Positions 23,012 to 35,339 of a stretch of DNA of 64,000 nt are shown one piece after another (within the stretch, counting starts at the first letter, position 1; each line of letters begins with the position of its first letter). Below the pieces are notes generated by a model, which searched no databases, was not told the DNA's origin, and saw nothing but the letters and a program-made list of their open reading frames with translations. Origin of the DNA: Actinomucor elegans (lineage: Eukaryota > Mucoromycota > Mucoromycetes > Mucorales > Mucoraceae); contig JAMSLZ010000015.1 of NCBI GenBank assembly GCA_026027325.1, positions 248,001 through 312,000 on the forward strand, read 5' to 3'. The translations under genes were made by a program, and so were the position numbers.

Positions 23012-24526
23012 CTAAACGTTCTTTTTGGCATTGATATTATGCTTTCGAATAGTTTTATCGTTCAAAGAAGCACCAAATTCTTGAATATCGGCTGTCAAGA
23101 GATGAGGAACTTCAAGGGCAGGGAAATGACCTCCCTACACATATACTATGAGTGATACTAGTAATCATTCAGGATTATGTATTAAATACCTCTTCGTATG
23201 TCTTGTACTGAACGAGATTTGTACTAATTGCAAGCCAGTCATGAGGAAACTAGTATATATTAAAGCAAGGTTGAATGGCTGATTCATAGGAAAGCTTTAG
23301 TAATTTACCTGCGCAATCTCCTTTTTGAAATATGAAACAGCAGTAGGGACCACGATGCGATCTGAAAAATTAGACTTCAACGCATCCTTCTTGATGGACT
23401 CATAATACAATCGCATTGAAGATGACATGGAATTGGTCAACCAATAGATAGTTACTTGTGTCAGAAACTCATCCGTCGATACAGTGTGAGGTAAAGCTTG
23501 AGCATCCACTGATTTGTCTTCTCTTGGTACAACATTAGACCAGGCATGATAAGGGTCTAGCATCCATCCTAATAATCCTACAGGGCTGTCAGTTAAACCA
23601 TACGATTGGGTATAAGGACGTCGTGCTTGGATCGCGCGATAACCCGCGCTTTCATCCTTGTCGCAGTTGGCATAGGCAAACTTGGTCAGACCGCTGGAGC
23701 GTTTTCCGTATACAGTTTCAAACCCAAGAATGAGAGAAACGAGAAAGACCAGCACACGGAAAGTGTTGAACAAAAGGTTGTGAATGGTGGGTAGAGGGGG
23801 CAAGGCCATCGGCATGGTTGTTAGGAAACCGAGGACGTGATCAGCGTTTTGTTTAGCCATCAGTGTGCCAATTGTAGCTCCCCAGTCAGTACCATAGATC
23901 ACTAAAAGAAAGCACTAGTTGATACATGCTACGTTTGTGTCATTTGATTTACGCAAACTTACTGTATTTTTGATAGCCAAGCTCTTCTACCATCAATTGA
24001 TGCATAATCTTTGCCATGTTGTATACGCTGCCACTACCGTCTGTCTTGGGCGCTTCGGAAAATCCATAGCCGGGCAAGCTTGGCACGATCACATGGAAAG
24101 CCTAGGAAAACCTCCATATGAACTTTGTTTATTTTTATTTTTTTCTGTTGGATATATTTATACCTGGTTTCCATCTGCGCCGTCACGCAGAACATTGATC
24201 AGCTTGTGAAATTCATAAAAAGTTGATGGCCAGCCATGCAGCAAGACAATAGGAATAGCGTTGTCTGCAGTTGATCTCTCGTGAATAAAGTGTATTTTCA
24301 AATCCTGAATATCAGCTCTGTAATGGTGCCAGCTTTCGATCTCTTGGCGCGCTATATCCCACTGGTACGAGTGACGCCAGGCATTGACCATCGATTTGAC
24401 GGCCCAAGAAGGCGCACCACACTTCCAGTCTTGAACATCTTCGAGCTCATGAGGCCAGCGCGCTTGGTCAAGTCGAGATAAAAGATCGGCTTTGTCCAAT
24501 GTAGGAAGCGTAAACTTTTCAATCAT
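23012..24526 (-). CDS. epoxide hydrolase (EHN-type alpha/beta hydrolase)
   Basis: This is an alpha/beta-hydrolase of the microsomal-type epoxide hydrolase group, which hydrates epoxides to diols. Exons 24526-24164, 24101-23963, 23901-23309, 23249-23190 and 23134-23012 give 425 residues. The N-terminal EHN domain has RLDQARWPHELED and the W.....IN-type WRHSYQWDIARQE. The oxyanion motif HGWP is at 97-100. The nucleophile lies in YGTDWGA (Asp173) and the catalytic His in GGHFPALEVP (His388). PHDW precedes the His as in relatives. The usual fungal EHN proteins have this size. Unlike mammalian EPHX1 there is no N-terminal membrane anchor, so a soluble location is likely. The substrate is unknown; juvenile-hormone-type and detoxifying enzymes share these motifs. 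Confidence 0.9.
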
Positions 24527-25236
24527 ATTCTATTAAGTCAAAGAAAAAAAAATGTAAAAGGAAAGGAAAAGTAGTTATTGCTGTAATACGAGTTTTATAG
24601 CTGGATATAATTCATTACCCGATGATTGTTCTCAAAAGATCACAGTAACATACTTGTTCACAGCATGGTGTCTACAAGGAATGAGAAAAAAAAACAGTTG
24701 CTCATATATCTACTAGTAGCAAATCTTTCTTTTTCTTTTCTTTTTTACACAACTATTATGACTCATAACTAGAAGGAACAAGTAGGAAATAAGCCAACTC
24801 TTTCAATTTTACCGCGGTATTGTCAACAATGGCCTTTGTGTAATTCTGATGATGTATTATTATGCGCATGGTCTTATGAACGCTTATATTGGAATGACTG
24901 CTTGAAAAAGAGTCTATGTTGTTTTATTCGAGCCATTTGATAATATGGCAATAATACGGTATCTGTATTGATTTTCAATCCAAGAGGTTTTGCATCTGTA
25001 GAAATCTAGTCTCTGTCAGTCATAAACGTAACTTTAATTTATACTACTCACCTCTGGGCAATTACTATATACATTTCTGTGAATCCATTTACTGGGCCAT
25101 TTAGACATTTTTGTGTAGCAAGTTTTTATCTATTACATGCTACTTTTCATTGCCCATAAATCGTTATAATGGAGAAGACGCTCGTAATATGTCTGATATA
25201 AAACGCATCTCTTGAAATTAGGAGAGCTATTTTTGT

Positions 25237-25275
<39 letters not shown>

Positions 25276-28200
25276 CTAAAGCTTGAATCATGACTATAGT
25301 TAAGCTTTTTTTTATTCAAAGTATCATATATGCGTTCAAATCTATCAATCTATGCTAGTTTAACCTGCCTTCGTTTATTAGGCGTAATATGCGTTTCAAA
25401 AGAGATTGAAATAGTAACCACCAATAAATGTTGCAGAATCGAAAAAAGACATTTGAAAGCGTATTTATGGCTTGTTAAACATTTTGTAGTAGTATGGCGC
25501 TTAATCTGGTGGATGAATCCGACCTTTTAAAGTGGGAGCAAACGGGACTTGGTTTTTTTATGTGGCCTATAAAGCAGTAAGATATCATTGGAATAGTGCC
25601 AAATAAGCCTCATTATGAATTATGTCGATAATATCATTCAGAATAGATTCAAACGTAACCAGCACTGTGAGAGACCCACTTTCAAATAGATAGCAGTGAA
25701 TTAAAAACGATTTTCTTCAAACTAATATGAAACTTCATGCTGTTTTTAGCGACAAATAAGCGTTGGTAACTAAAGTGCTATTATAATAAAAATTATAAAG
25801 TATTTTATGTTATGGCTGAGATATTTACGGTATATAAAAGCTTATTTTGGATACTTTTTACAAATGCATTCATAGTCCCCTTGTTACATATAATCAAATC
25901 CAATAGAAATACGAGTATATACATTTGGAGATACCAAATCTACGTTATTAATATATTGTTTTTGATCATACCTTCCTTAGGCTACAAAAAAAAATGTGGG
26001 TTCAGGGAGCACCCTCCCACCAGATTCTAAATCATGTCATTTTTAACCGCTTTACATCTCTGTTTCACGTTGCATCTGACAACAAGTATGCGCTCAGAAT
26101 GGACGATTCCATTTACTAGAATCATGACTTGATTAAAACAGCATCAAACCATTAAGTTTTAGTGATTGACTATAAAATTCTTGCATTTCATGTAATCAAT
26201 ATCGAAATGATATATAGATCTTTCAACTAAAGATCCAATGTGGCCTTTGTAAAGTATTTCATAATCAGAACAAACTGGCTTATAGATTATAATATTTGTT
26301 AGGCTGCATAAAGTCAATGGATAATACTCGTAAATGACATATAACTCGTATAGCCTTGATTTCATGATCTGTAAATCTCTCTGTTGATCCCGGCCACATG
26401 TCGTCTCTAACAAGTAGGATCCATACTTAAAGTTAATAGAATGATTTCTGATGTTTTCTTACTCGACAGCTCTTTGCAAATGCTTTTTGAATAACCACCT
26501 TGATGATTTTGAAGCCAAACTATGTCCTTAATCGACACCTTTTAGATTTGTATACCACCCTTTTCTTATGACATACATCTGTAAATATGAACGTATTGTG
26601 ATATAATGATATATCTATAAAAAAAATGCAAGGCATGAAGTATTCAGACCTCCATGTTAATCAGTGGAAAGAGAAACGGACATTTTAGAAACCCCCCAAG
26701 ACACCGTTGTACTAGGTACATCCAAAGAATGTGCATGGTTCTGAGACATCAATATTATAAAAAAGGAAATTATAGGTCACAAATATCGGTCAGGTACTGT
26801 AAAGATGAACATTGCATATGACAATGCACCTGTACATTGCATTGCAGCGGCATCAGTATGTAGTGGTGCATATAGCCGACTGGCGATAATCTCTAAATCA
26901 TAAACTGCAACTTATTCAGGAATCATATGAAGTTCTATGTAGACAGTGCGCGAATATTTTCTGAAAATGTAGAGTATACTTCTGTAACTCTACCCTTGCA
27001 AACCGGTTACTCAGCCTTATTGCACACAATGTTAATTTCTTTCTAATTATACCCCTTTGTATTATACTTACGTACCCTTACCCGTTTCATTTTGTTAATT
27101 CAATTTACTGCATGTTTTACTATCTGGTATATGCTACATGCAGTTTATATAAAGTATTAAAACACATAATTCAGTAAAACCGTCTAGCTGAACATAAAAA
27201 AAGAGCACATGGGAAACTAAACCCGAGGAAATGATATTTTGTGTTACAAATGTCAATTTTTAGCTTTTACATCAATGCGTCCAGACTGTATCACATAAAG
27301 AAAGAACAATATATCTTTTTCGTGCAAGTGATTAAATAGATAAGGTTTGTTAGGAAGGTATACCTTTGTAGTAATAAATTGGTTTTCTCGAGAAGAAGAA
27401 AAAAAAGATGAAGCTTTTCGGGTTTAAAAAAAAAAAAAAAAAAACGGCTTCTGACTGACCTTGAAAGCGAAAGTACTCCCCCCATATTTTGATGGTACAC
27501 AAAGACACGGCTCCGATGTGCTTTAAGAAGGCTGATCTTCTCGTTTAGATACGAAACAAAGTCGTTTTACTGCGGTTTATAAGGATTGGGACGAGTATGT
27601 AAGAAGCCTGGAAGTATCAAGAGGATATTTCATGGATATAATGGTTGTGAAATTCCACACTCAAAGACTTCGCATTTGTAACGGAAGCTCTGTTAATGTC
27701 CAATTTGCAGCTCAAGCTTTTTAAATACCGTACACCAGAAATCCCGAGGCTGACTCGGAAAATCAGCGTTAATAACGAAAGCCTATAAGCAAATAACTCG
27801 AGTTTATATATATATATATATTATATTGCAATATTCCTTTTCATCATTGGATGCACAATTAAGTTTTACACAAGCTCTATTGAGGTTTCCATAACTTTTA
27901 CAACAGCAATATTATATTAAGTTTACTTTGGCTTCATTTTTTTTTTCAACTTGAAGTCTTTAATAGTCTACGAAAAAAAAATCGTAGTTTTATCAGATTT
28001 CGATGAAAAGTGGAAGGCTTTAGCTCAGGATATCCGTTTAAATTCCAATCATTTGTTTCAATCATTTTTAAGGAATTGGATAATATTTTAAAACCATATT
28101 CTATGATCCAAAAATATTTATTGAAAACGGTGATACGATACTCTATTTGTTTAGTTTTTTATTACAAAAAAGTCAAGGCATTAGCATGAAACGGAAAGGG

Positions 28201-28586
28201 TGAAATATAAACGCAATGTAAGCTTTTTTTTTCATATAAAAGGTTGCATTTCTCTTATGTATTTAATTATAAAATCAATAAAATTGCATACAAACGTAAC
28301 TGGTTTACTTTGTAAGCAGTTATACCTTTTTTATTATTATTACTATAGGAAGGACGTATTCAAGTTATAGGCAATGAGAGAAGCCAGTTTAAAAATCGAT
28401 CAATTATTCCATGTCCGATGACCAATCAATTCTCTTCAAATTTGAAACACCACTTAAAAGGCGAGGGTATAAAGGGACTGTTATTTTGATTACCTTGGAA
28501 CCAAGTGTGTTTTTACATCATCCTTTCATAGCTTAGCTTATATATACACACATATATATATATAATAATCATAATAATCATAGAAC
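24527..28586. other. 4 kb gene-poor AT-rich intergenic region
   Basis: No gene, tRNA or structured RNA is supported. Open frames at 25330-25530, 25812-26030, 26159-26413 and 27291-27500 translate to Leu/Ile/Phe-rich AT-driven sequence without recognisable motifs. A T34 tract lies at 25240-25273 and an A18 tract at about 27426-27443. Around 26900-26930 there is a weak match to the dispersed element's first half. The last few hundred bases, with a (TA)-rich leader at 28538-28565, probably include the promoter of the next gene. Confidence 0.5.
25240..25273. repeat. T34 homopolymer tract
   Basis: A run of 34 T residues in intergenic DNA. Comparable tracts occur at 20801-20828 (A28), 31306-31337 (A32, inside an intron), 41342-41368 (T27), 59209-59234 (T-rich, inside an intron) and 61356-61384 (T29). 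They may be fossil poly(A) tails of retroelements or slippage products. Confidence 0.85.
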
Positions 28587-29358
28587 ATGAGTGCCGAGGA
28601 AATAGAATCATATAAATTTCAATTAGAACAAGTAGAGCTTGCTTTGCAAGCAGATCCTTCTAATGAAGAATTACAAAAATTACAACACGATTTAAAAGAA
28701 TTGATCAACATGTTTGAAGCAGCTTCATCTGCAGCCGAGAGTTCACCTGTCAAGAAAAAGCAACAACCAGTGCCTTCACCTACACCTACCGCGACAGCTT
28801 TAAAACATCACGAGTTTTCGGTGGATCAAGAAGTAATGGCGCGATGGTCAGGCGATGGCGAGTTTTATAAGGCGGTTATTACGGCGATTGGAGGTGCTGA
28901 TCAAGTATTCTCGGTCAAATTCAAAGGATATAATGAAGCCGAATTTGTCAAGGCAGAGGATATTAAAGCTATACCCAATAAAAGAAAACAAGCAGGTGTT
29001 TTCGAGAATATAGAAAAGCCCAAGAAGAAGAAGACGAGCGCAGCCGCTCCAGCTCCAGCTCCACCAGCAGTGCCCAAGAAGAAGAAGGCTGTTGAATTTG
29101 AAAATAAAAAGAATGCATGGTTGAACTTTGCTACAGGTGGCAGTAAAAAGGCCAAGAGCAAGGCACCTGCTGTCATTAATAAGAAGAGTATCTTCAAGAC
29201 ACCAGATAATCCAGAAGGAAAAGGTAAAGACGTGTGAACAAATTCAATGTAGATACTGATATTTGTGTTTAGTGGGTGTGGTTGGCAGTGGTAAAGGCAT
29301 GACAACGTTTCAACAGAGAGGCAAGCATATTTATGCACCAGCAAATGATGAAAATTAA
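28587..29358 (+). CDS. SPF30: SMNDC1/SPF30 Tudor-domain splicing factor
   Basis: This is survival-motor-neuron-domain-containing protein 1 (SPF30), a U2-associated factor needed for tri-snRNP addition to the spliceosome. Exons 28587-29223 and 29273-29358 give 240 residues, the usual length. The N-terminus begins with a short helical segment (ADPSNEELQKLQHDLKELI) typical of the family. The Tudor domain (about 77-130) has EVMARWSGDGEFYKAVIT and a FKGYNEAEFV segment; the aromatic cage that binds symmetric dimethylarginine is consistent. Two Lys-rich nuclear-localisation stretches follow, then KSIFKTPDNPEGKGKVGVV, with KVGVVGSGKGMT spanning the splice junction as in SMNDC1 C-termini. The intron (29224-29272) hides a stop that would otherwise truncate the protein. 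Next gene starts 114 bp downstream on the same strand. Confidence 0.92.
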
Positions 29359-29472
29359 GTGTGTCACTATGAAGGACTTTCTTTTTTTTTTTTTTTTTAT
29401 CTCCCCCAAATAAATAAAATCTCCACTCTATTCTTTGAGTAACTCTTTTTTCTTCTTCTTTCACTTTTTCCA

Positions 29473-29976
29473 ATGAGCATGTTGCCTCAGTTTGGGTTTA
29501 TCGTTGCGCAGGCTGGTGCAGATTCGCATCCGCCCGCTAATCCGACATCTACACCATCTCAATTAACAAAACCATACCAACCCCCACCCACTACCAGTTA
29601 TAGCACGCGACATACACCACCACCAGCCAATATGTTACCACCTCCGCTCCCTTATATGTATTCGAGCAATAGTAGTACACCTGTGATTTCTGCCAGAGAA
29701 GATTATTATCACCAAAGACCATATCCTTATCAAAATAGACCATTACAGCCATTACCACCACCAAGCAGTAGCAGTATATGGCATAATTCATCCAATAACG
29801 CCAGCAATGATAGCGGAGGTTATGCGAATAGTCATCTTGATCCATACCATCCTTCTGTACCTCCAGTACCTCCTCCAGTATGGCATCAGCAACCGCCTCT
29901 ATATCAGCAACAGCAACAAAAACCACAGGAACATTATCCCGCGCCTATGATGCAACCGCATTTACATCAGCAGCAA

Positions 29977-30007
<31 letters not shown>

Positions 30008-31134
30008 TACAGCAACAGCATATTCCACCTGCACAACCAGTCTATCCTTCAAATCAATACACAAAGCAGACTGAACCAGTACAAGATGATGCTCTATATG
30101 AAGATCCGCCTGCTTACTATAGCAATCAGCCTCCTACTTCTCGTTGGCAAGGTAATGAAAAAAAAAATCTTTAAAATACCACGTCATTGACATTAGAGTC
30201 TCTTCTGATAGAAGAACCAATTGAATTGGTAAATGAGAATAAAATGATGCGGCGGATACGAGATTTTAATGACTTAATGATATGGATGGATGGTGAATTC
30301 TGGGAGCAATGCGACGAGTAAGAAATAAAAAGATAGTGACTTTTCAATATACTGACATATGTGTGTTAGCATCTACCGCGAAAAACTACAGTCATTACAA
30401 GAAGAAATTCGGTCTATTCAACAAGGTAAAAGAAAAAAAAGTTTTTTTTTTTTTTTTTTTTTAATTATATTGAATCACCGTTTTAATATTAAAAATAAAA
30501 AAAACAAGGCACACATTCGGTATTCAAAGAGACAATGACAGATATCGAATCAAGACGTGAACAGACAATTGAATCTGCAGAATATTTCAAAAATTATGAA
30601 TTATCACTATCAAAGCATCAATATGAACAAGAAGTTACTTTATTACAAGACGAATATGAGAATGAACGATCAAGTCTACACGATACTGTATTACAAGCAA
30701 TCGAAGAGAAAAAGAAACAAGTCAAAGAAGATAAAGATGAACCTGTCGATTTTGATATGCAAGACTTGTTTAAAGATGCCTATGCCAAAGTCAATAGCAA
30801 AAGAAACCTACGAAAGCGTTTTGATGGTACGAGACACCATAATGCATCCCCATCGAGACAAGAAAGACGTAGAAGAGGTATGGAGACCAATTGAGAGTAA
30901 GAAACGAAACTAATCCATCGTATAGCTGACCGACAATCCACACCTCACAATATACATGCCACACCTACAACTGCAGAAGAAGAAGAATTAGAATCTGAAT
31001 TTATCAATATGAAGGTAAAGCTGCAACCATATACGTTAATAGTATACTCATACATTTAAATGTACACATAGGGTGGACTGCCTCCAAGAAGACCTCAGCA
31101 ATTACCACCACAGCCATCTAATAATAGGCGATAA
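29473..31134 (+). CDS. Sds3-like subunit of an Rpd3/Sin3 histone deacetylase complex
   Basis: The C-terminal half matches the Sds3/SUDS3/BRMS1 family, structural subunits of Rpd3-Sin3 deacetylase complexes in the nucleus. Exons 29473-30151, 30197-30317, 30370-30425, 30509-30877, 30926-31014 and 31072-31134 join in frame to give 458 residues. Residues 1-226 are Pro/Gln/Tyr-rich and disordered, with CAG-encoded polyglutamine runs and PPAYY-type motifs. Sds3 features follow: YREKLQSLQEEIRSIQQGTH, then a long coiled coil with RREQTIESAEYFKNYELS and an E-R-rich continuation. The intron ending at 30508 carries a T20 run followed by an A-rich 3' end and an ACAAG acceptor, so it is less certain than the others, but it joins QQG to THSVF exactly as family alignments expect. 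It is convergent with the PA-RING gene, stops 63 bp apart. Confidence 0.82.
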
Positions 31135-31197
31135 TATAGGTCCTTTTTTACATTTATTCTACATACTACTATATAATTCAACATAATACATCTTCTG

Positions 31198-31305
31198 TTA
31201 AGCTAATAGTAATGGAGTGTTTTCATTGGGTTCCGTCTTACATACATCATATTTACAAATTGGACACTATCATAGATATTAGTATACGCTTTAGCAATCA
31301 ACAGG

Positions 31306-31339
<34 letters not shown>

Positions 31340-32230
31340 CTTACAAACTTATTTCGTGTAATCAACCAGGTATCAATACAAGCTTGATGGAACTCGTGAA
31401 TACAAGGCAGCAGTTTGATAAAATCACCTTCTTCATACTCTTCCAAGCAAATAATACATTCTGCTATCTCTTGTTTTTCTTTTTTATCATGATGAAATGC
31501 GCGTACAGGTAACCTGTGTACCAAATTGGCCGGTGCCCTTGTCCTGTGTCTATTTGCTTGGCGTTGTTGCTGCAATTGCTGCTGTAGTAGTAGCTGACTT
31601 TGACGTTGATGATTTACGCGCCAAGTTATATATAAAGCATACAGTACAGTAGAGGGTATCAAAATAGCCAAAAACAAGAGTATATCTGCCATAGACCAAG
31701 TCCAACTTCCATTACTTGTTAACCGTATTTGCACTTGTTTGTGGTTCAAAAGAGCCAGGAACTGCTGTTGCGCAACATAGACGCTGGGTATCACAATATC
31801 AGACGCATCACCAGCGGCATACATGGTCACCCATCCATTATAATGGCGATCTCCGATAATCACCGCTACGGCTCCACTGGTTTGCAAAGCCCGTACTTTG
31901 TCGAGAAACGAGCAGCTACCACGTTCAACAAGCGCGATCCAGTTCTCTGGAATGGGTTGAGAAAACGGTACACATCCATTGGTATATGGAGCCGGCGGTT
32001 GCATCATCGTTCCAACGAGACCTTCGGGTGTAAGTCGAGGACCAAAAGCTGCTGCCTTATCTAGCTGTGTTTCATTGCTGTTCTATACCCAAAAAAAAAA
32101 AAACCACGATTAGTCAATAAAATCGAGATCTTGCAGAAATACCAACAAGAATCATTATGTTTGCTCGAATCAAAGAGGCGTTCAAGAGTAAGAGTAAAAT
32201 GACAATGGGTATACGACTTGAATGTAGCAT
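31198..32230 (-). CDS. PA-TM-RING membrane ubiquitin ligase (RNF13/Goliath type)
   Basis: A single-pass endomembrane E3 ligase of the PA-TM-RING group. Exons 32230-32147, 32082-31345 and 31266-31198 give 296 residues. A signal peptide (IPIVILLLLLNASL) is followed by a lumenal protease-associated domain with WIALVERGSCSFLDKVR, a transmembrane helix (MADILLFLAILIPSTVLYAL), a Gln-rich cytosolic linker, and a RING-H2 finger: CIICLEEYEEGDF, LPCIHEFHQACIDTWL, then CPIC. The last two Cys are in exon 3, so the ring is completed only after removing the 78-nt intron, which contains a 32-nt T tract on the coding strand. Intron 1 uses a GTTGGT donor chosen because it preserves frame. Likely substrate sorting or degradation in the endosome/vacuole pathway; targets unknown. 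Confidence 0.88.
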
Positions 32231-33032
32231 TGTATGAGATTAAATGAAAAAGAGAAAAAGAAAGCCTTTTTGTTATTTGTTGTTGTTTGTGCTGTGACTG
32301 TATCGCTTTAACCAGCTTTCTTGATTTGTTGGATCGTCCACCAACTGCGAAAAAGATTAATGCAGCAGAATCTGATACATAGGATCTCGTCGTTTAATCA
32401 TATTTCAAACTCAGCGATCCGAGGGTGGGGGAGGTCTAGAATACCTTATTTACACACGTAAGCTATTCATATCAGATCACGGCCCTAGTAATTGCAAATT
32501 AGGTCAACATAGGCACCATTACTGTCACAATACCAAGTCACTGTAGTTACCAACCAGATCTAAATTCAGTTAGTTTTTCCATCAGTGATACATTTTGCCT
32601 CGAAACCGATACAGTGCTACTGATATTAAACATTAACATCGTATCACTTGATCAAGGCTTTTTTTACTAAACCATGAGAAGAAAAAAAGAAATACCATTA
32701 TTGTCAAATACATTCATTAAATTAACAAATTGATTTAAAGGAACAAGGGAAATAGAATAGAATTGATATAGCTGTTCATTCTAGACAAGGACTATTGATC
32801 AAATGGGATATTTGACCGAGATGGCTCAAGCTCTTTCGAGTTGAATAATTGTGTACCATGTCAATTTTTTTTTCCCAAGCCCGTGATTGAATGGTGCATT
32901 TATTATAAAAAAAAATGCACCTGAAAGTTTGAAATTGTAACATACAACACTTCAAGTCACTATTACATGTTGAAAGTTTACCTGCAATACTATATGTTTT
33001 TCTTGAAGATTTATAAAAAAAAAAAAAGTTAA

Positions 33033-33254
33033 ATGAAAGGGAATGGAGGCGCTGAACCTCAAACCGCCACTGAGGATTGCACAATTTCGATATCTGTTAC
33101 CATTCATTCTGGATTTCCCTCCCCGCGACCTTATATCGCCATTATCTCAAGGGCTATAAAGAAATATGACTACAACACTACTACTCAAGAACTGGACGAT
33201 GATTATGATGAAATTATCAGGATAAAAACAGAGGTGATTACTGTCGTTATATAG
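33033..33254 (+). CDS. doubtful 73-codon ORF, no family recognised
   Basis: A single open frame begins with MKGNGGAEPQT and ends with an acidic then Ile/Val-rich stretch (DDDYDEIIRIKTEV). It is richer in G+C than its surroundings and has a fair start context, but no known domain or signal peptide can be seen. It might be one exon of an unrecognised gene or random. Included only for completeness. Confidence 0.2.
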   Translation: MKGNGGAEPQTATEDCTISISVTIHSGFPSPRPYIAIISRAIKKYDYNTTTQELDDDYDEIIRIKTEVITVVI

Positions 33255-34735
33255 ATGAAAATCTAGAAGACATTGACTAATCAAGTAAATCCCTGGCCAG
33301 CAGTCTTGCTAATCTATATGTTATCATAATACTCTCTTTTTTTATGTATTTTTGGTATGTGTGTTACTTTACATCATTCATGAATGTTTAACAAATGAAA
33401 CTACATAGAGCAAACCCATACATACAAAAAAAAAGTATAGGAATGATACCAGATATAATAGGAAATCATGCGTTCCTGTTCAAACGTAATAGTGACAATT
33501 GGTCAGCGCAATACGATTTTGCATAAACCTATTATACCGTAGGCTTTGCATCTTTCTTTTCTTATCAGTGGCTTCTGCGCTTTTACTACATGTTTCTATT
33601 TGTGACCTACCTAATAATAGTATATCACTGAATCGGGGTTGAATCATCTGCTTGGAAGCATACTGGGTACAGGTTGCAATAATATGACCTATGCAGTCGC
33701 TGTGAAATGATAAGCTCTTATGTTCAATCATAAATACCTGTGTATATTCTTTGTTATTGTTTAGCGCACGTATATATTTAAAATTTTGTTTCTTCAGTAA
33801 TGAAAACGGATCTTTTTCTATATAGAAATCATATTGATGCGAATTCCAACAAGGTCAGGCTCATTATGTCTAGTATTTCACTCATTATTGAAGTAAAATC
33901 TAAATAAGATACATATCAACATAGTTTTATTTTGACCGAGAAATGCTCCTCCAATACGATATACATATGCGTGTGTCCGATGCATGGGACGACACATTTT
34001 CCTAGGATTTGAGTCTTTGGTCTTATCCTCCAAGCATCTGTCTGTGAAAGAGTGAGATCTTCATTATTAGTCTAAAAAACTGGAAAAATCATAAACCACA
34101 CCATTCTTGACTATGATTCAAAAACGGGCTTGGAAACAAAAATTTTGAAAAGTATGTCAATAGCCTCTCTTGCATAGAATAACAGCCTCTTTATAATATG
34201 TATATAATATAACTCCTTTTCATTCTTTTGCAAACAAAAGCTATGAAAACAAACCCATTTCAACTTGTTTTGCTTGAGTTAACCCCACTGATATTTGCAA
34301 CCAACCATTTAGTATCCAAATGAAGTGGCACTGATATCTTGTTAAAGGGTGGAATTACTTATAGAGAAAACTCGAGCGCTGAAGAGGTAAATATCCTATC
34401 CTTTCTGTTCAAATATCAGCACTGAAATTTTATGTTGCCTATAAAAAAAAATTACTTCGATTCAATGCCATTACTGGCGATAATCTGAGCGCTGGATATG
34501 GTAGATGAGGGATAATAGAGCCAATGTGTAAATGAAGATAATGAGTATGCTAATGAGCATAATGCACTGAAAATATCAAAGTGATTGATGTCTTAGCAAG
34601 TTTTTCACTAGATGTAATAGTTCATTTGAATCATTAAATGCTAAGCTCTGGAATTTTTTTTTTAAAAAAAAAAAAATCTCTATAGAAATTGTATAAGGTT
34701 ATCAAAGATTATTATATTTTTTCTGCATTTCTCTG

Positions 34736-35268
34736 GTGCTCAACTTCGATTCTTTACATATAAAACGCCAAAAATGCGCTACAGAGCATAAAAATGTCGC
34801 ATCAAAATCAGAAGTATGTAGAGCCTATCAGCCTATGTATTTCCCTGAAATCAATATTTGGTTGTTTGTTGTAGAATTATTTGTACACTATTATGTTAAA
34901 GATTCGATCCTCATTTGGCCAACGAGAACGGCAGTGATGGGTAAAAACAGTTCGTTTCCAAAATACAATATAGATGGCCCAAAATACACAAGTAGTAATT
35001 ATAATAAACGTATTAACTGTCTAGCTCAAGCAACGTGTGGGTCAATGATCATCTTTGTTTAGTCTTAAGAGAGAGTTACTTCTGATTTATGTCATTGCTA
35101 GCAAACTATTTTTGCGCCACTTTTTCATTGGCAATGTTTGGACTACTCTCTAGTTTCATTCGTGGCTGGTGCCACGCATTACTATTGGATATTTGCACCA
35201 TTCTTTGTTACTGCAAAGGCTGGTATTCCTCCTCGGATACATAATAGGCAGCTAATAAAGTAAGTTTT
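34736..35268 (+). pseudogene. possible fragment of a membrane protein
   Basis: The frame 34736-35062 contains IWLFVVELFVHYYVKDSIL and then a polar segment. After a plausible intron ending at a CTAG near 35103, a second frame reads CLDYSLVSFVAGATHYYWIF and APFFVTAKAGIPPR and stops near 35268. The second piece looks like a real transmembrane protein segment, but I cannot identify the family or find a convincing start. It lies 71 bp upstream of the GH16 gene and may be a degenerated gene or an unrecognised upstream gene. Confidence 0.2.
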
Positions 35269-35339
35269 CTCATCAGTAATACGTTGCTCTTTCTTTTTTT
35301 TTAATCGTATATATTATATCGTAGTATCGAAAACAAAAG

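Larger units (their letters stand above)
32231..35339. other. intergenic region with repeat copy and doubtful ORF fragments
   Basis: No well-supported gene lies here. A complete copy of the dispersed ~70 bp element sits at 32767-32831. An open frame of 73 codons at 33033-33254 begins with a reasonable ATG context and is mixed in composition, and membrane-protein-like fragments occur at 34736-35268; both are listed separately with low confidence. The rest is AT-rich with short homopolymers. Confidence 0.45.

Noticed and set aside
29880..30074. Alternative frames in the CAG-rich part of the Sds3-like gene
   Set aside because: Triplet repeats are open in several frames; only the Gln frame joins to the conserved Sds3 domain.
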